From contig CAVSGL010000006.1 in NCBI GenBank assembly GCA_963727465.1, forward strand, positions 62,001 to 126,000: a stretch of 64,000 bases of DNA, given 5' to 3'. Under the pieces are notes generated by a model. The model ran no database searches. It was not told the DNA's origin and worked only from the letters and a program-made list of their open reading frames with translations. Below, piece by piece: positions 41,481 to 52,819 of the stretch. The stretch comes from VRUE01 sp963727465. GTDB taxonomy: Bacteria; Actinomycetota; Thermoleophilia; Solirubrobacterales; 70-9. Positions within the stretch are counted from its first letter, which is position 1; each line of letters begins with the position of its first letter. Made by a program: the position numbers and the translations under genes.

Positions 41481-41504
41481 CGAAATCACCCGATCTGGAC
41501 GATG
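41481..41504 (+). promoter_or_regulatory. CGAAATCACCCG motif upstream of DUF7144-like gene
   Basis: CGAAATCACCCGATCTGGAC+GATG, the third copy of the motif, 104 bp before the ATG at 41608. The half-site CGAAATCACCCGATC is identical to the copy upstream of the sulfatase. Confidence 0.55.
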
Positions 41505-41607
41505 CCGCCCCTCGATGCCGCTCCTAGCGTGGAGGGCAATCGAGGAGGAACCCGTCGAAGCGGGTCCGAACGGGCTGCCGGGAAACGGCCGCCGCGAAAG
41601 GAGAACC

Positions 41608-42033
41608 ATGAGAGGTCTGGGCCGCGCCGTCTTCGTCGCCATCCTGCTGCTGATCGCCGGGGTGCTCAACATCATCTACGGGATCGGCGCGATCGGGGAC
41701 GCCAACTTCTGGGTTGGAGAAAACCGCTTCGTGCTGGGCAGCCTGCACACCTGGGGCTGGATAACCCTGATCGTCGGCGTGATCCAGGTCTTCGCCGGCC
41801 TATCGCTCTTCGCGGGCGGCACGTTCGGCCGCGTGATCGGGATCGTCGCCGCCAGCCTCGGCGCGCTCGCCGCGCTGCTGGCGGTCGGCGGCGCGTACCC
41901 GTTCTGGGCGCTGGGCGTCTTCGCGATCTGCCTGATCTGCATCCACGGCCTGGTCGTCTACGGCGAGCCGCTCGACGAGGAGCCCCGACTCCCCGGGAGC
42001 AGCGATCCGACCGCGGGCGCGCCCCGCGGTTGA
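41608..42033 (+). CDS. Four-helix membrane protein (DUF7144-like)
   Basis: 141 residues; AAAGGAG precedes the ATG. 'AVFVAILLLIAGVLNIIYGIGAIGDANFWVGENRFVLGSLHTWGWITLIVGVIQVFAGLSLFAGGTFGRVIGIVAASLGALAALLAVGGAYPFWALGVFAICLICIHGLVVYG' is the pattern of small actinobacterial membrane proteins often called DUF7144. Function unknown. Possible member of the regulon marked by the upstream motif. Confidence 0.75.
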   Translation: MRGLGRAVFVAILLLIAGVLNIIYGIGAIGDANFWVGENRFVLGSLHTWGWITLIVGVIQVFAGLSLFAGGTFGRVIGIVAASLGALAALLAVGGAYPFWALGVFAICLICIHGLVVYGEPLDEEPRLPGSSDPTAGAPRG

Positions 42034-42036
42034 GCT

Positions 42037-42075
42037 TTGCGGGATGCGGCGCCTCACGGGCGCTGCATCCCGCAA
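42037..42075. terminator. Long hairpin after the DUF7144-like gene
   Basis: TTGCGGGATGC (42037-42047) pairs exactly with GCATCCCGCAA (42065-42075), with further GGCGCC/GGGCGC pairing inside. It lies four bases after the stop codon, so a terminator or 3' stabiliser is likely although no T-run follows. Confidence 0.55.
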
Positions 42076-42311
42076 TACGACATTGCATGCCGGCGCCAGC
42101 CGGCGCCTGTGATCGCCTCGATCCCCAGCCCGTCCTCGAGCGGCCCGCTGCCCGGACCCTTCGACGTCCACGTCTTCCAGACGCAATCGCTGCATAGTGT
42201 CGAGCCCGTGGACGGAATCGGCCATCTCATCGGCACCTCCAGCCCAGCCAGGCGAGCGTCGGCCTCGCATCCGCTGGCCGCACCAAGGGCCGCCTCGACC
42301 TTCGTGTGAGG

Positions 42312-42950
42312 ATGTTCGGCCTCGACGAGAAGATCGCCTCCCTCGCGTCCGGCAGACCGCTCGCCGCGCTCGCGATCGCGTTGCTGCTCGGACTGCGTCA
42401 CCCGCTCGACCCCGATCACCTGGCAGCCGTCGGAGCGATGGCCAGGGACTCCCGGGGTAGGTCGGCCCTGGTCGGCCTCCTGTGGGGCACGGGCCACGCC
42501 AGCACCGTGCTCTGCCTCGGGGTACCGGTCATCCTCTGGTCAGCAACGCTGCCGGCGGGCGCCCAGCAGTCGATCGAGGCGGTGATCGGGTTGGTCATCT
42601 TCGCCCTGGGCCTGCGCCTGCTCTTGCGCCACGGCCGTCATCGGGCCCACCCCCACCCTCACCGACCGCCGCGGAGCCTGCGCGAGGCCTATGGGGTCGG
42701 CGCCCTTCACGGGGTGGGTGGCAGCGCCGGGATCGGCCTTCTGCTCCTCGCCGCGATCCCCGATCCCGCCGTCTCGCTCGCGGGGTTGGTGGTGTTCGCG
42801 ACGAGCGCCGCCCTGGCGATGGGCGCGGTCGCGGCGGGTCTGGGCCGGGGCCTCGCAGCCCTACCCACTCGCCCCTCCGCGGCATTTCTCTGCGCCTTCG
42901 GGCTCTGGTACCTGAGTGCGGCTGCCATAGGCGCGCCCTACCCGTTTTAG
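42312..42950 (+). CDS. Nickel/cobalt transporter (NiCoT-like)
   Basis: 212 residues from ATG 42312 (GTG 42306 possible). The signature 'LLLGLRHPLDPDHLAAVGAMARDSRGRSALVGLLWGTGHASTVLCLG' corresponds to the HxxxDH motif of NiCoT/HupE-RcnA transporters. A His-rich loop 'LRHGRHRAHPHPHRPP' follows, then 'GVGALHGVGGSAGIGLLLL'. About six membrane helices. It probably moves Ni2+ or Co2+; direction cannot be told. The loop is shorter than in RcnA. Confidence 0.78.
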   Translation: MFGLDEKIASLASGRPLAALAIALLLGLRHPLDPDHLAAVGAMARDSRGRSALVGLLWGTGHASTVLCLGVPVILWSATLPAGAQQSIEAVIGLVIFALGLRLLLRHGRHRAHPHPHRPPRSLREAYGVGALHGVGGSAGIGLLLLAAIPDPAVSLAGLVVFATSAALAMGAVAAGLGRGLAALPTRPSAAFLCAFGLWYLSAAAIGAPYPF

Positions 42951-43091
42951 GAGGCTGTCCCAAGGGCTGGATTTCGCGCGTTCAGATCGCAGTGCGGCGT
43001 CAAGCACCTGCCCGCACGCGCGGGCGATGCGTGGCGCCAACGCCCGCTTCGACCAACTCGCGGAAGACGACTGAAGCGCGCCGCTCACCGC

Positions 43092-43433
43092 TCAGCGGGG
43101 ATACACATAGACGATCCCGGAGCTCCCGCGGGAGCAGCTCAGCCGGCGGCTGCGTCTCTGGCAGACGAAGTAGTCGACCGTGAGCACCACCCCGGACGAG
43201 CCTCCCTCGGCGGCGAAGCCGTCCACGATCCGCATGGCCTCCGAGCAGCCGACGCCGTGGACACGCAGGACCGCGTGGCCCGCCGTCCGGCAGGCACGGC
43301 CTGCGACCGGAGGGGCCGGCGGCAGGCTCGCGGGCGCCTCGGACACGGGTTCTTCGGGTTCCCCGCCGGAGCCGCACGCCGCAAGCGGGAGCGCAGCGGC
43401 CAGAGCCACGGACAGAACCACCAACGCCTTCAA
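43092..43433 (-). CDS. Small putative lipoprotein
   Basis: 113 residues from a TTG with GGAGG at proper spacing. The signal 'LKALVVLSVALAAALPLAACGSGGEPEEP' has the lipobox LAAC. The mature part has six cysteines ('RACRTAGHAVLRVHGVGCSEAMRIVDGFAAEGG...FVCQRRSRRLSCSRG') and resembles small exported proteins of unknown function. Likely lipid-anchored on the outer face of the membrane. Confidence 0.65.
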   Translation of the reverse strand: MKALVVLSVALAAALPLAACGSGGEPEEPVSEAPASLPPAPPVAGRACRTAGHAVLRVHGVGCSEAMRIVDGFAAEGGSSGVVLTVDYFVCQRRSRRLSCSRGSSGIVYVYPR

Positions 43434-43525
43434 GTCCACCTCCTGCCGGTTCACCCCCGACCCTACCGAGAACTCCGCCGGGGCCGATGCAATAGGACGT
43501 GGGTTCGATCGTCCTGCGCTGGCAG

Positions 43526-43576
43526 GGCGCTCTCGCCGGGCGTCAACGACCCGACCACGGCGACCCAGGCGCTGGA
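43526..43576 (+). pseudogene. 51-bp fragment identical to the DUF2254 gene core
   Basis: Identical, base for base, to 32831-32881, which encodes ALSPGVNDPTTATQAL, the most conserved block of DUF2254. The surrounding sequence has no other similarity. Either a relic of a second DUF2254 gene or a small duplicated piece; it sits just before the PAP2 gene. Confidence 0.6.
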
Positions 43577-43618
43577 GCCCGTTACGGAGATGTAGCGAAA
43601 GTGTGAAAATGCGCGGCG

Positions 43619-44230
43619 ATGGACTGGTCGCTGCTGCACGCGCTCAACGACTTCCTCTTCCGCCACGACGCGGTCGAGGACCCGATGCTCTTCTACGTCA
43701 ACGCCTCCGAGGCGCTGTTCGCGGCAACGCTGGCGGTCGTCTTCCTCGCGGCGCGGGGCGAGCGTCACGCGGGCTGGCGCCGGGCGGCGGTGGCTGCCGT
43801 TCTCAGCGCCGCCCTGGCGCTCGCGCTCGGCCAGGCGATCTCCGACGTGGTCGACCGCGTGCGGCCGTTCGTGGCCGAGCCGCACCAGGTGCACCTCTTC
43901 GCCGCCCATGCGGCCGACGCCGGCTTCCCCAGCGACCACGCGACGGCCTCGTTCGCGATCGCGATCGCGATCTTCCTGCGCAAGCGCCGCTGGGGGGCCT
44001 TCGCGATCCTCGCCGCGGCGATTCTCTCGGTCGGCCGGGTGGCCGTCGGCTATCACTTCCCGAGCGACGTGCTCGCCGGCGCCGCGCTCGGCAGCGCCGC
44101 AGCTCTGCTGCTCTGGGCTCCGCCACTGCGGCGCCGCGTCGACGCCCTCGCCGATCTCAGCGGGCGTCCGTGGGACCGCCTGGTGTCCTGGGGCGCGGGG
44201 CGCCTGGGGCTCTCGGCCCCGACGCGCTGA
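43619..44230 (+). CDS. PAP2-family phosphatase (undecaprenyl-diphosphatase-like)
   Basis: 203 residues with about five membrane helices. The three catalytic blocks are 'DVVDRVRPF' (with the preceding helix), 'AGFPSDHATASFAIA' and 'GRVAVGYHFPSDVLAGAALG'. Such enzymes remove phosphate from lipid pyrophosphates, for example recycling undecaprenyl carrier. It stands alone and ends before a terminator hairpin. Confidence 0.88.
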   Translation: MDWSLLHALNDFLFRHDAVEDPMLFYVNASEALFAATLAVVFLAARGERHAGWRRAAVAAVLSAALALALGQAISDVVDRVRPFVAEPHQVHLFAAHAADAGFPSDHATASFAIAIAIFLRKRRWGAFAILAAAILSVGRVAVGYHFPSDVLAGAALGSAAALLLWAPPLRRRVDALADLSGRPWDRLVSWGAGRLGLSAPTR

Positions 44231-44349
44231 CCGGTCCTCGGCGCTGACCTCATCTCGGTCCAACGGCCCCAGCTCGGACGCTCGGCCAAAGGGCGAGCGC
44301 GCGGAGGCGATCCGCTTCTCCTGTAGGCCGAGTGGGTTGAGGCGGCGAG

Positions 44350-44383
44350 ACGAGAGCGATCGCCGGCCTGCGATCGCTCTCGT
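44350..44383. terminator. Strong hairpin between PAP2 and secreted-protein genes
   Basis: ACGAGAGCGATCGC-CGGCCT-GCGATCGCTCTCGT is a perfect 14-bp stem. It lies between converging genes (PAP2 on +, secreted protein on -), so it may serve both. The remainder of 44231-44403 has no gene. Confidence 0.75.
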
Positions 44384-44403
44384 CCTTGCCGCGGATCAGG
44401 CTG

Positions 44404-45006
44404 TCAGACGACGTCCCCGGCGTTGCCGTCGCTCGAGTTCACCCACGTGCCGTGCCGGCCACCGCGGTAGATCCATCCCCACCATTCGTATTCGAACGCG
44501 TAACCGGACTCGAAGTACTGTGCGAGCCAGTTCACTGCGCCGGGACAGTTGCCCGCGATGTCGCATTCGTAGTCGAACGCGCCAAGCTGTCCGCGAGTCG
44601 GCCAGCCTGGCTGAGCGAGCAGTTCGCCGCTGACGATGGCGCGGTAGCCGCCCTGGAAGGTGCCGTTCTCGTCGCCGTCGAGGGGCTCGGTGTTGCCTGG
44701 CGATTGCTGACCCGCCACACCCGAGAAGCGGCCCAGGTAACCGACAACGGCGCAGTAGACGCCTTCGCCCTGGTCCCAGAGCTGAATCCGCTTGTTGTAT
44801 CGCGAGTAGGCCCAGTAGTTTCCGGCCTCGCCGGAATCGACCGATCCGGTCACCTTATGGACGACGTTGACCACGGGACGCCCACTCGTGTCGCACCGAC
44901 CGGCGTTGACTTCGGCGCCCCAACCGAGGGTGGGTGGCGCCGCGAGAGCCGATCCGGCGGGGAACAGAAAGGCCGCCATCATCACGCAGGCAAGAAAGAA
45001 CCTCAC
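44404..45006 (-). CDS. Secreted protein of unknown function
   Basis: 200 residues, GTG start with AAAAGGAGG upstream. The signal peptide 'MRFFLACVMMAAFLFPAGSALA' is cut before 'APPTLGWGAEVNAGRC'. The mature protein is rich in W, Y and G with four Cys ('YECDIAGNCPGAVNWLAQYFESGYAFEYEWWGWIYRGGRHGTWVNSSDG'), probably beta-rich and disulfide-stabilised. No family is recognised. The following 300 bp (45007-45308) contain no gene, only its promoter side and the ribosome site of the ABC gene. Confidence 0.7.
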   Translation of the reverse strand: MRFFLACVMMAAFLFPAGSALAAPPTLGWGAEVNAGRCDTSGRPVVNVVHKVTGSVDSGEAGNYWAYSRYNKRIQLWDQGEGVYCAVVGYLGRFSGVAGQQSPGNTEPLDGDENGTFQGGYRAIVSGELLAQPGWPTRGQLGAFDYECDIAGNCPGAVNWLAQYFESGYAFEYEWWGWIYRGGRHGTWVNSSDGNAGDVV

Positions 45007-45308
45007 AGGGAATGCCTCCTTTTCACAGTTTGCATCTGGATCGCGAGGTCGGTTTCGCCGCTGGCTCCATGTCCGGCCAGGCGACCAGCTACGGCCGGAC
45101 AGATCGACGCCTCCTCCGGCGGGACGCTATGGGCGGCGACTCTGAGTTGTCAAATCTCGCCAACTAAATTCTCTCGAACATCCGTTGGCCGGTACTCGCA
45201 TCGGATGGAGAGCGTCACATATGCATGCGCAGTCGCAGGGCCACGCCTATGATGGAACCGCGATGAGTCGGGCGGCGGACCTGATGCGCCACCACCTCGA
45301 GGAGGAAC

Positions 45309-48332
<3,024 letters not shown>

Positions 48333-48347
48333 CGGCGCCGGCCCGTC

Positions 48348-48635
48348 TTACTCGTCCAGCGGGTAACCGAAGAGGACGGTGCTCCTCGCAACCGCGAGGA
48401 AGGAATGGGTCTCAGGCGCGCCGCCCTCGAGCGGGACCCGCTCCGCATCGGTGAGCGAGATGTAATCGACGTCGGCACGGTTGAGGTAATCGGAGAACCG
48501 CGCCCGGTACCCCTGCTGCGGCAGGCTGACCGTACCCCGGATGGAGTGGGTCGCGGTCTCGACACCGACCCTTTCCGTCCGGTTCGTCCCGCCGACGCCG
48601 GCCCGGTCCGGTCCGTACGCCTCGGTCGTATTCAT
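48348..48635 (-). CDS. Small conserved-looking protein (DUF6812-like)
   Basis: 95 residues: '...VETATHSIRGTVSLPQQGYRARFSDYLNRADVDYISLTDAERVPLEGGAPETHSFLAVARSTVLFGYPLDE'. The pattern 'IxGxVxLPxxGYRxRxSDYLNxxDxxFIxLTDAxV...FxxVxxxxVxxxYP' is one I associate with small soluble actinobacterial proteins of unknown function. Probable Sm-like beta fold. Confidence 0.6.
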   Translation of the reverse strand: MNTTEAYGPDRAGVGGTNRTERVGVETATHSIRGTVSLPQQGYRARFSDYLNRADVDYISLTDAERVPLEGGAPETHSFLAVARSTVLFGYPLDE

Positions 48636-48758
48636 GTTTCGCTCGATCCCTTTTCTGAGAAGTGGCGGCGCTTAACGTCAGGTCAATGAACGGACCGAGT
48701 CACCGGCTGTCAGCCTGGCCCTTTCAAACATCCGTCCAGGCGCCCGGGTGGGTCCGGG

Positions 48759-48911
48759 TCAGCCGAGCTCGGCCAGCTTCTCGTCCAGCTGACGGCGCAC
48801 GGCGTCGCAGACCGCCTCGACCTCGGCGTTGTAGCGCTCGGAGGAGAGCACGCCGAGCAGCACCTCGGCGTCGGCTTTCGAAAGGGTCAGCGCGATCGTT
48901 CCTTCGGCCAT
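48759..48911 (-). CDS. Small helical protein
   Basis: 50 residues from 'MAEGTIALTLSKADAEVLLGVLSSERYNAEVEAVCDAVRRQLDEKLAELG'; AGGAGG precedes this ATG, which is why I reject the longer frame. Two helices with a short N-terminal strand. No known function. Confidence 0.6.
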   Translation of the reverse strand: MAEGTIALTLSKADAEVLLGVLSSERYNAEVEAVCDAVRRQLDEKLAELG

Positions 48912-49096
48912 CGGGCGTCCTCCTGATCTCTCGATTCGACTCGACCGGACAATCGTCGCCGCGCGCCGACGATGCCGCATCCGTGCTGAACCCGGATTTT
49001 CACGCCGGTCGCCGTCGCTTGTTTCAGTGAAGGGCAGGCAAACACCCCTGGGCGGGTAATGCGGCAGCGCCTCCCGCCCACGACCGGAAAGGAATC

Positions 49097-49906
49097 GTGC
49101 GACAGATCCGCAAGAGAATCACCTACGCAAACGTGGCCTCGACCCTCGCCCTCTTCCTGGCCCTGGGCGGCGCGACCGCGATGGCGGCCCGCAGCCTGCC
49201 GCCGAACAGCGTCGGCCCCAGGCAGCTACAGCCGAACGCCGTGCGCACCGGCTTCATCGCCAGGAACGCGGTGCGAACCGGGAAGATCGCCTTCGAAGCG
49301 GTTCGGGCCGGCAAGGTCGCCAAGAACGCGATCGTCACCAACCGGCTGCGCGACGGCGCCGTCGCCCGCGGCAAGCTGGCCGGCGAAGCGGTCGGCACGG
49401 GCAACCTCGGCAAGCTCGCCGTGAACACGAGCAGGCTCGGCAACGAATCGGTTCAGACCGGCAAGATCGGCTCCGGCGCGATCACCACCGGCAAGCTCGC
49501 CGACGACTCGGTCACCGGCCCGAAGGTGAAGGAGTCGACGCTCGACCAGGTCCCGAGCGCGGCAGAGGCAGCCAAGGTCGGCGGCTACAGCGCCGGCTGC
49601 CCGGGCGGGATGCGGGCGATTGCGGGGCTGTGCATCGACGCGAATTCGCGCGCCGGCACCGGCTGGCTGGCCGCGGCCGAAGACTGCGCCGACGAGGGTC
49701 GGCTCCTGCCCAGCGTCGGCGAGCTGCTTGCCGCCCGCGCGAGCCTCGGCAACGTCGGCGGCGGTTCCGGCGAGTGGACGGACAGCTTCTACGTCACGTC
49801 GACCGCCGAAAAACGCGCGATCGCCGTCAACGGCGAAGGCGCTCTCGGGTATTTCCCGATCACCGAATCCCTCCCCTACCGCTGCGTGACCCAGCTCCTG
49901 CGCTAA
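49097..49906 (+). CDS. Secreted repeat protein of Thermoleophilia type
   Basis: 269 residues, GTG start with GAAAGGA. An N-terminal basic/hydrophobic segment 'YANVASTLALFLALGGATAMAA' is followed by about a dozen short repeats of the form 'xxSVGPxQLxxNAVxTGxIxxxAVxTGKI', likely a stacked beta-solenoid. The last about 100 residues form a separate domain with four Cys ('GCPGGMRAIAGLCID...WLAAAEDCADEGRLLPSVGELLAA...YRCVTQLLR'), reminiscent of lectin-like or FGE-like ends. Surface or secreted; function unknown. Confidence 0.72.
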   Translation: MRQIRKRITYANVASTLALFLALGGATAMAARSLPPNSVGPRQLQPNAVRTGFIARNAVRTGKIAFEAVRAGKVAKNAIVTNRLRDGAVARGKLAGEAVGTGNLGKLAVNTSRLGNESVQTGKIGSGAITTGKLADDSVTGPKVKESTLDQVPSAAEAAKVGGYSAGCPGGMRAIAGLCIDANSRAGTGWLAAAEDCADEGRLLPSVGELLAARASLGNVGGGSGEWTDSFYVTSTAEKRAIAVNGEGALGYFPITESLPYRCVTQLLR

Positions 49907-49990
49907 CCCGCTGGGCAGCTGAGGCGGGGCTCCCGGATCGAGAGCGGCCGACACTGAAATCCGGGAGCCCCATCGCTAACCTCCAGGGTC

Positions 49991-51343
49991 ATGCGCCGTG
50001 CGATGTCGATCGCGCTGCTCCTGCTGACGGGGGTCGCGCTCACCGCCACCAGCGCCGCCTCGGCGAGCTCCAGCTTCATCGACGTCTCGCCTCGCAGGGT
50101 CGAGGCCGGCACGCACGTGACGATCCACGGCATCCTCCGCGGCGGCTGCCCGGTGGGCTCGCAGGTCACCCTCTACTCGCGCGCCTTCGCCGAAATAACG
50201 GATGAGGAATTCGCCGGCGTGCCGGCGCTGACGACGGTGCTGGCAAGCAACCACATGTTCAACGTCGAAGTGAAGATCTCCAAGGAAGTCCGCCCCGGCT
50301 CCTACACGGTCGGCGGCCGCTGCGGCGGCGGCAACTTCGGTCACACGCAACTGCGGGTGACCAACGCCGCGTTTTCGGTCCGCCCGATGATCGCCTTCGT
50401 CCGCGGCACCGCCCGCTCGGGCCCCAGTGTCTGGGTGGCCAACGCAAGGGGTCGCCATGCTCGCCGGCTCGGGCGCGGCGCGCAGCCGCTGCTGTCGCCG
50501 AACGGCCAGTCCGTCGCCTTCGTGCGATTCGCCAGGCGCGGCGCCCGGCCGCTGATCGTGCGCGCGACCCGCGGTCGCGGCGTGCGGCGCTTCTTCGGCG
50601 GGCCCCAGCACGCCCAGGCCACGCCGCTCGCCTGGTCGCCCAACTCGCGCTACCTCGCCGTCGCGGTGTCCAACCGGTCGGGGGGTCGCAACGTCCTCAT
50701 CGTCATCGACCTGTTCAGAAACGGCCGCAGCGAAACCGTGGCCCGCGGCCTGACCCAGGGCGCCAGCTTCGCGCCGGAAATCCCCGGCAAGCTCGTCTTC
50801 GGTTCGAGCGGGTCGCCGTCGCCGTCGGCCCCGGTCGATCTCTACACGGCGCGCGCCTTCAGCCGCGAAGGGGTCGCACGGCTGACCGACGACGGGCGCA
50901 GCCTCAACCCGGTCTGGGGGCGCCAGGGGATCGTCTTCGACCACGAGCGCCTGCGCGGGGGCGACGCGCCCGAATACCAGCTCGTCCTCCTGCGGGGCAA
51001 CGAGACGACCCAGATCACCGACCTCCACCCCGGCGCCCTGCTCAGCGGCCTGGTCCCGCTCGCGGTCTCCGCCGACGGCGAGCACCTGGTGGCCTCCTAC
51101 GTCGGCCAGGACACCTCGCAGGCGTGGGCGGTCGACCTGGTCAGCCACGAAGCCCGCCGCCTCACCCACGGCCGCGCCGCCGTCACCGGCTGGGGCATCT
51201 CCGCCGACGGCGAAAGCGCCCTGGTCGAAATCGGCGGCTTCCTCGCGCCGCCGTCGCGCGGCCGGATCGCGACGCTGCCGTTCGGCGGCGGCCGCGCCCG
51301 GGTCCTGATCCGCCACGGCGGCAGCCCGAGCTGGAACCGCTGA
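49991..51343 (+). CDS. Secreted TolB-like beta-propeller protein
   Basis: 450 residues. Signal peptide 'MRRAMSIALLLLTGVALTATSAASA'. An N-terminal beta-sandwich (about 30-125, 'FIDVSPRRVEAGTHVTIHGI...') is followed by WD40-like/TolB-type blades ('QPLLSPNGQSVAFVRFARRG', 'PLAWSPNSRYLAVAVSN', 'LNPVWGRQGIVFDHER', 'VPLAVSADGEHLVASYVG', 'WGISADGESALVEIGG'). Probably a binding or scaffolding protein outside the membrane. Confidence 0.78.
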   Translation: MRRAMSIALLLLTGVALTATSAASASSSFIDVSPRRVEAGTHVTIHGILRGGCPVGSQVTLYSRAFAEITDEEFAGVPALTTVLASNHMFNVEVKISKEVRPGSYTVGGRCGGGNFGHTQLRVTNAAFSVRPMIAFVRGTARSGPSVWVANARGRHARRLGRGAQPLLSPNGQSVAFVRFARRGARPLIVRATRGRGVRRFFGGPQHAQATPLAWSPNSRYLAVAVSNRSGGRNVLIVIDLFRNGRSETVARGLTQGASFAPEIPGKLVFGSSGSPSPSAPVDLYTARAFSREGVARLTDDGRSLNPVWGRQGIVFDHERLRGGDAPEYQLVLLRGNETTQITDLHPGALLSGLVPLAVSADGEHLVASYVGQDTSQAWAVDLVSHEARRLTHGRAAVTGWGISADGESALVEIGGFLAPPSRGRIATLPFGGGRARVLIRHGGSPSWNR

Positions 51344-51369
51344 CCAGGCCGGCGGTATCGTCGGGCGCC

Positions 51370-52050
51370 ATGACTGACGGGAGCTCGGTGGCGCTGTCGT
51401 GGAGCGGGGGCAAGGACTCCGCCCTGGGGCTCTGGACGCTGCGGCGGGAAGGGGTCGAGCCGGCGGCGCTGCTGACCACGCTGACCGAGGACCACGACCG
51501 GATCAGCATGCATGGCGTGCGCGGCGAGCTGCTGCGGGCGCAGGCCGCGGGGGTCGGCGTCGAGCTGGTCGAGATCGGCATCCCGGCGAGCTGCCCGAAC
51601 GAGGTCTACGAGCAGCGCATGGCCGACGCGCTCGCCTCTCCCCCGCTCGCCGACGTCGATGCGATCGCCTTCGCCGACCTCCACCTCGAGGACATCCGGG
51701 CCTACCGCGAAGCGCGCCTGGCCGGCAGGCGCGAGGCGCTCTTCCCGGTCTGGGGGCGCGACACGGGCGCGCTCGCGCGCGAGTTCGTCGACGCCGGCTT
51801 CGCCGCGACGCTCGTCTGCGTCGATCCAGGTCAGATCGACCCCTCCTTCGTCGGTCGCCGCTTCGATCGCGGCCTGCTCGCCGACCTGCCGGCGGGCGCC
51901 GACCCCTGTGGCGAGAACGGCGAGTTCCACACCTTCGTCCACGCCGGCCCGATCTTCGAGCGGCCGATCGAGGTCGAGCTCGGCGAGCGGGTGACCCGCG
52001 ACGGCTTCGCCTTCCAGGACCTCGTCCCCGCCGGCCGCGCGATCGCCTAG
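51370..52050 (+). CDS. Adenine nucleotide alpha hydrolase / Dph6-like ATP pyrophosphatase
   Basis: 226 residues. The PP-loop 'VALSWSGGKDSALGLWTLRREG' is followed by 'ISMHGVRGELLRAQAAGVGVELVEI', 'AFADLHLEDIRAYREARLAG', 'FPVWGRDTGALAREFVDAGF', 'DPCGENGEFHTFVHAGPIF'. This matches the diphthine-ammonia ligase-like family, which in bacteria has an uncertain substrate (bacteria lack diphthamide). Cytoplasmic, ATP-using amidation or thiolation is the family chemistry. Confidence 0.85.
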   Translation: MTDGSSVALSWSGGKDSALGLWTLRREGVEPAALLTTLTEDHDRISMHGVRGELLRAQAAGVGVELVEIGIPASCPNEVYEQRMADALASPPLADVDAIAFADLHLEDIRAYREARLAGRREALFPVWGRDTGALAREFVDAGFAATLVCVDPGQIDPSFVGRRFDRGLLADLPAGADPCGENGEFHTFVHAGPIFERPIEVELGERVTRDGFAFQDLVPAGRAIA

Positions 52051-52061
52051 GCTGCCCGCCG

Positions 52062-52574
52062 ATGAAAAAGCTCGCCCGCCCCCGTCTGCTCGTCCCCGCC
52101 GCCCTCGCGATCGGGATCGCGCTCGGAGCGCTGATCCCGGCCGCGTTCGGCGACTCGGCGAAGGCGCCGACCGCAATCCGCAACGCGCTCGCGCAGACCA
52201 GCAAGGTCCAGGGCGCGCCGAAGCGGACGCTGGTCCTCAGCCGCGTGGTCGTCCAGCCGGGCGCCAAGCTGGCGACCCACCATCACCGCGGCACTCAGGT
52301 CGCCCGCATCCAGTCCGGCGCCCTGCGCTACACCGTGCGCCGGGGCTCGGTCACGGTCAAGCGCGGCGAATCCGACGACCACCCGCAGACCGTGCGCAAG
52401 ATCAAGCCCGGCAAGACCGGCACCCTGCACGCCGGCGAGTGGATCGTCGAGCAGCCCTCCGACGTGCACGAAGCCGCGAACAAGACGCCGAAGCCCGTGG
52501 TGATCTACCTGGCGACGCTGCTCGAAACGGGTGCGCCGGCGGCGACGCCGGTCACGCTGCCGCCCGGGAGCTGA
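52062..52574 (+). CDS. Exported cupin-domain protein
   Basis: 170 residues. An N-terminal hydrophobic export segment 'LLVPAALAIGIALGALIPAAFG' precedes a single cupin: 'RVVVQPGAKLATHHHRGTQVARIQSGALRYTVRRGSVTVKRGE' (first motif with HHH) and 'GEWIVEQPSDVHEAANKTPKPVVIYLATLL' (second motif with H). It has metal-binding potential. It starts 11 bp after the pyrophosphatase gene. Confidence 0.8.
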   Translation: MKKLARPRLLVPAALAIGIALGALIPAAFGDSAKAPTAIRNALAQTSKVQGAPKRTLVLSRVVVQPGAKLATHHHRGTQVARIQSGALRYTVRRGSVTVKRGESDDHPQTVRKIKPGKTGTLHAGEWIVEQPSDVHEAANKTPKPVVIYLATLLETGAPAATPVTLPPGS

Positions 52575-52606
52575 GCGCGACGACCGGCTGGTCGGCGATA
52601 CGGCCG

Positions 52607-52768
52607 GTGCTGGTCGGCTTCCTGCTCGCCGCCGATGCCTTCGTCGTCGCCGCACTCGCGATCGCCCGCCCCGGCGGCTGGCTGCCTCCCATCGTCGCCT
52701 TCGGGGTCATCCTGCTCGGCCTGATCTGGTTCCAGGCCTGGGCGCTGCGCCACCGCGACGACGACTGA
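52607..52768 (+). CDS. Small two-helix membrane protein
   Basis: 53 residues from a GTG: 'VLVGFLLAADAFVVAALAIARPGGWLPPIVAFGVILLGLIWFQAWALRHRDDD'. Two membrane helices and a charged C-terminal tail. It probably belongs to the operon of the cupin gene (32 bp gap). Function unknown. Confidence 0.5.
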   Translation: MLVGFLLAADAFVVAALAIARPGGWLPPIVAFGVILLGLIWFQAWALRHRDDD

Positions 52769-52819
52769 GCTCCCCGGTGAACGCTTCGCCCACGAATACG
52801 GTGGCAAAGCGTTCAGCCA

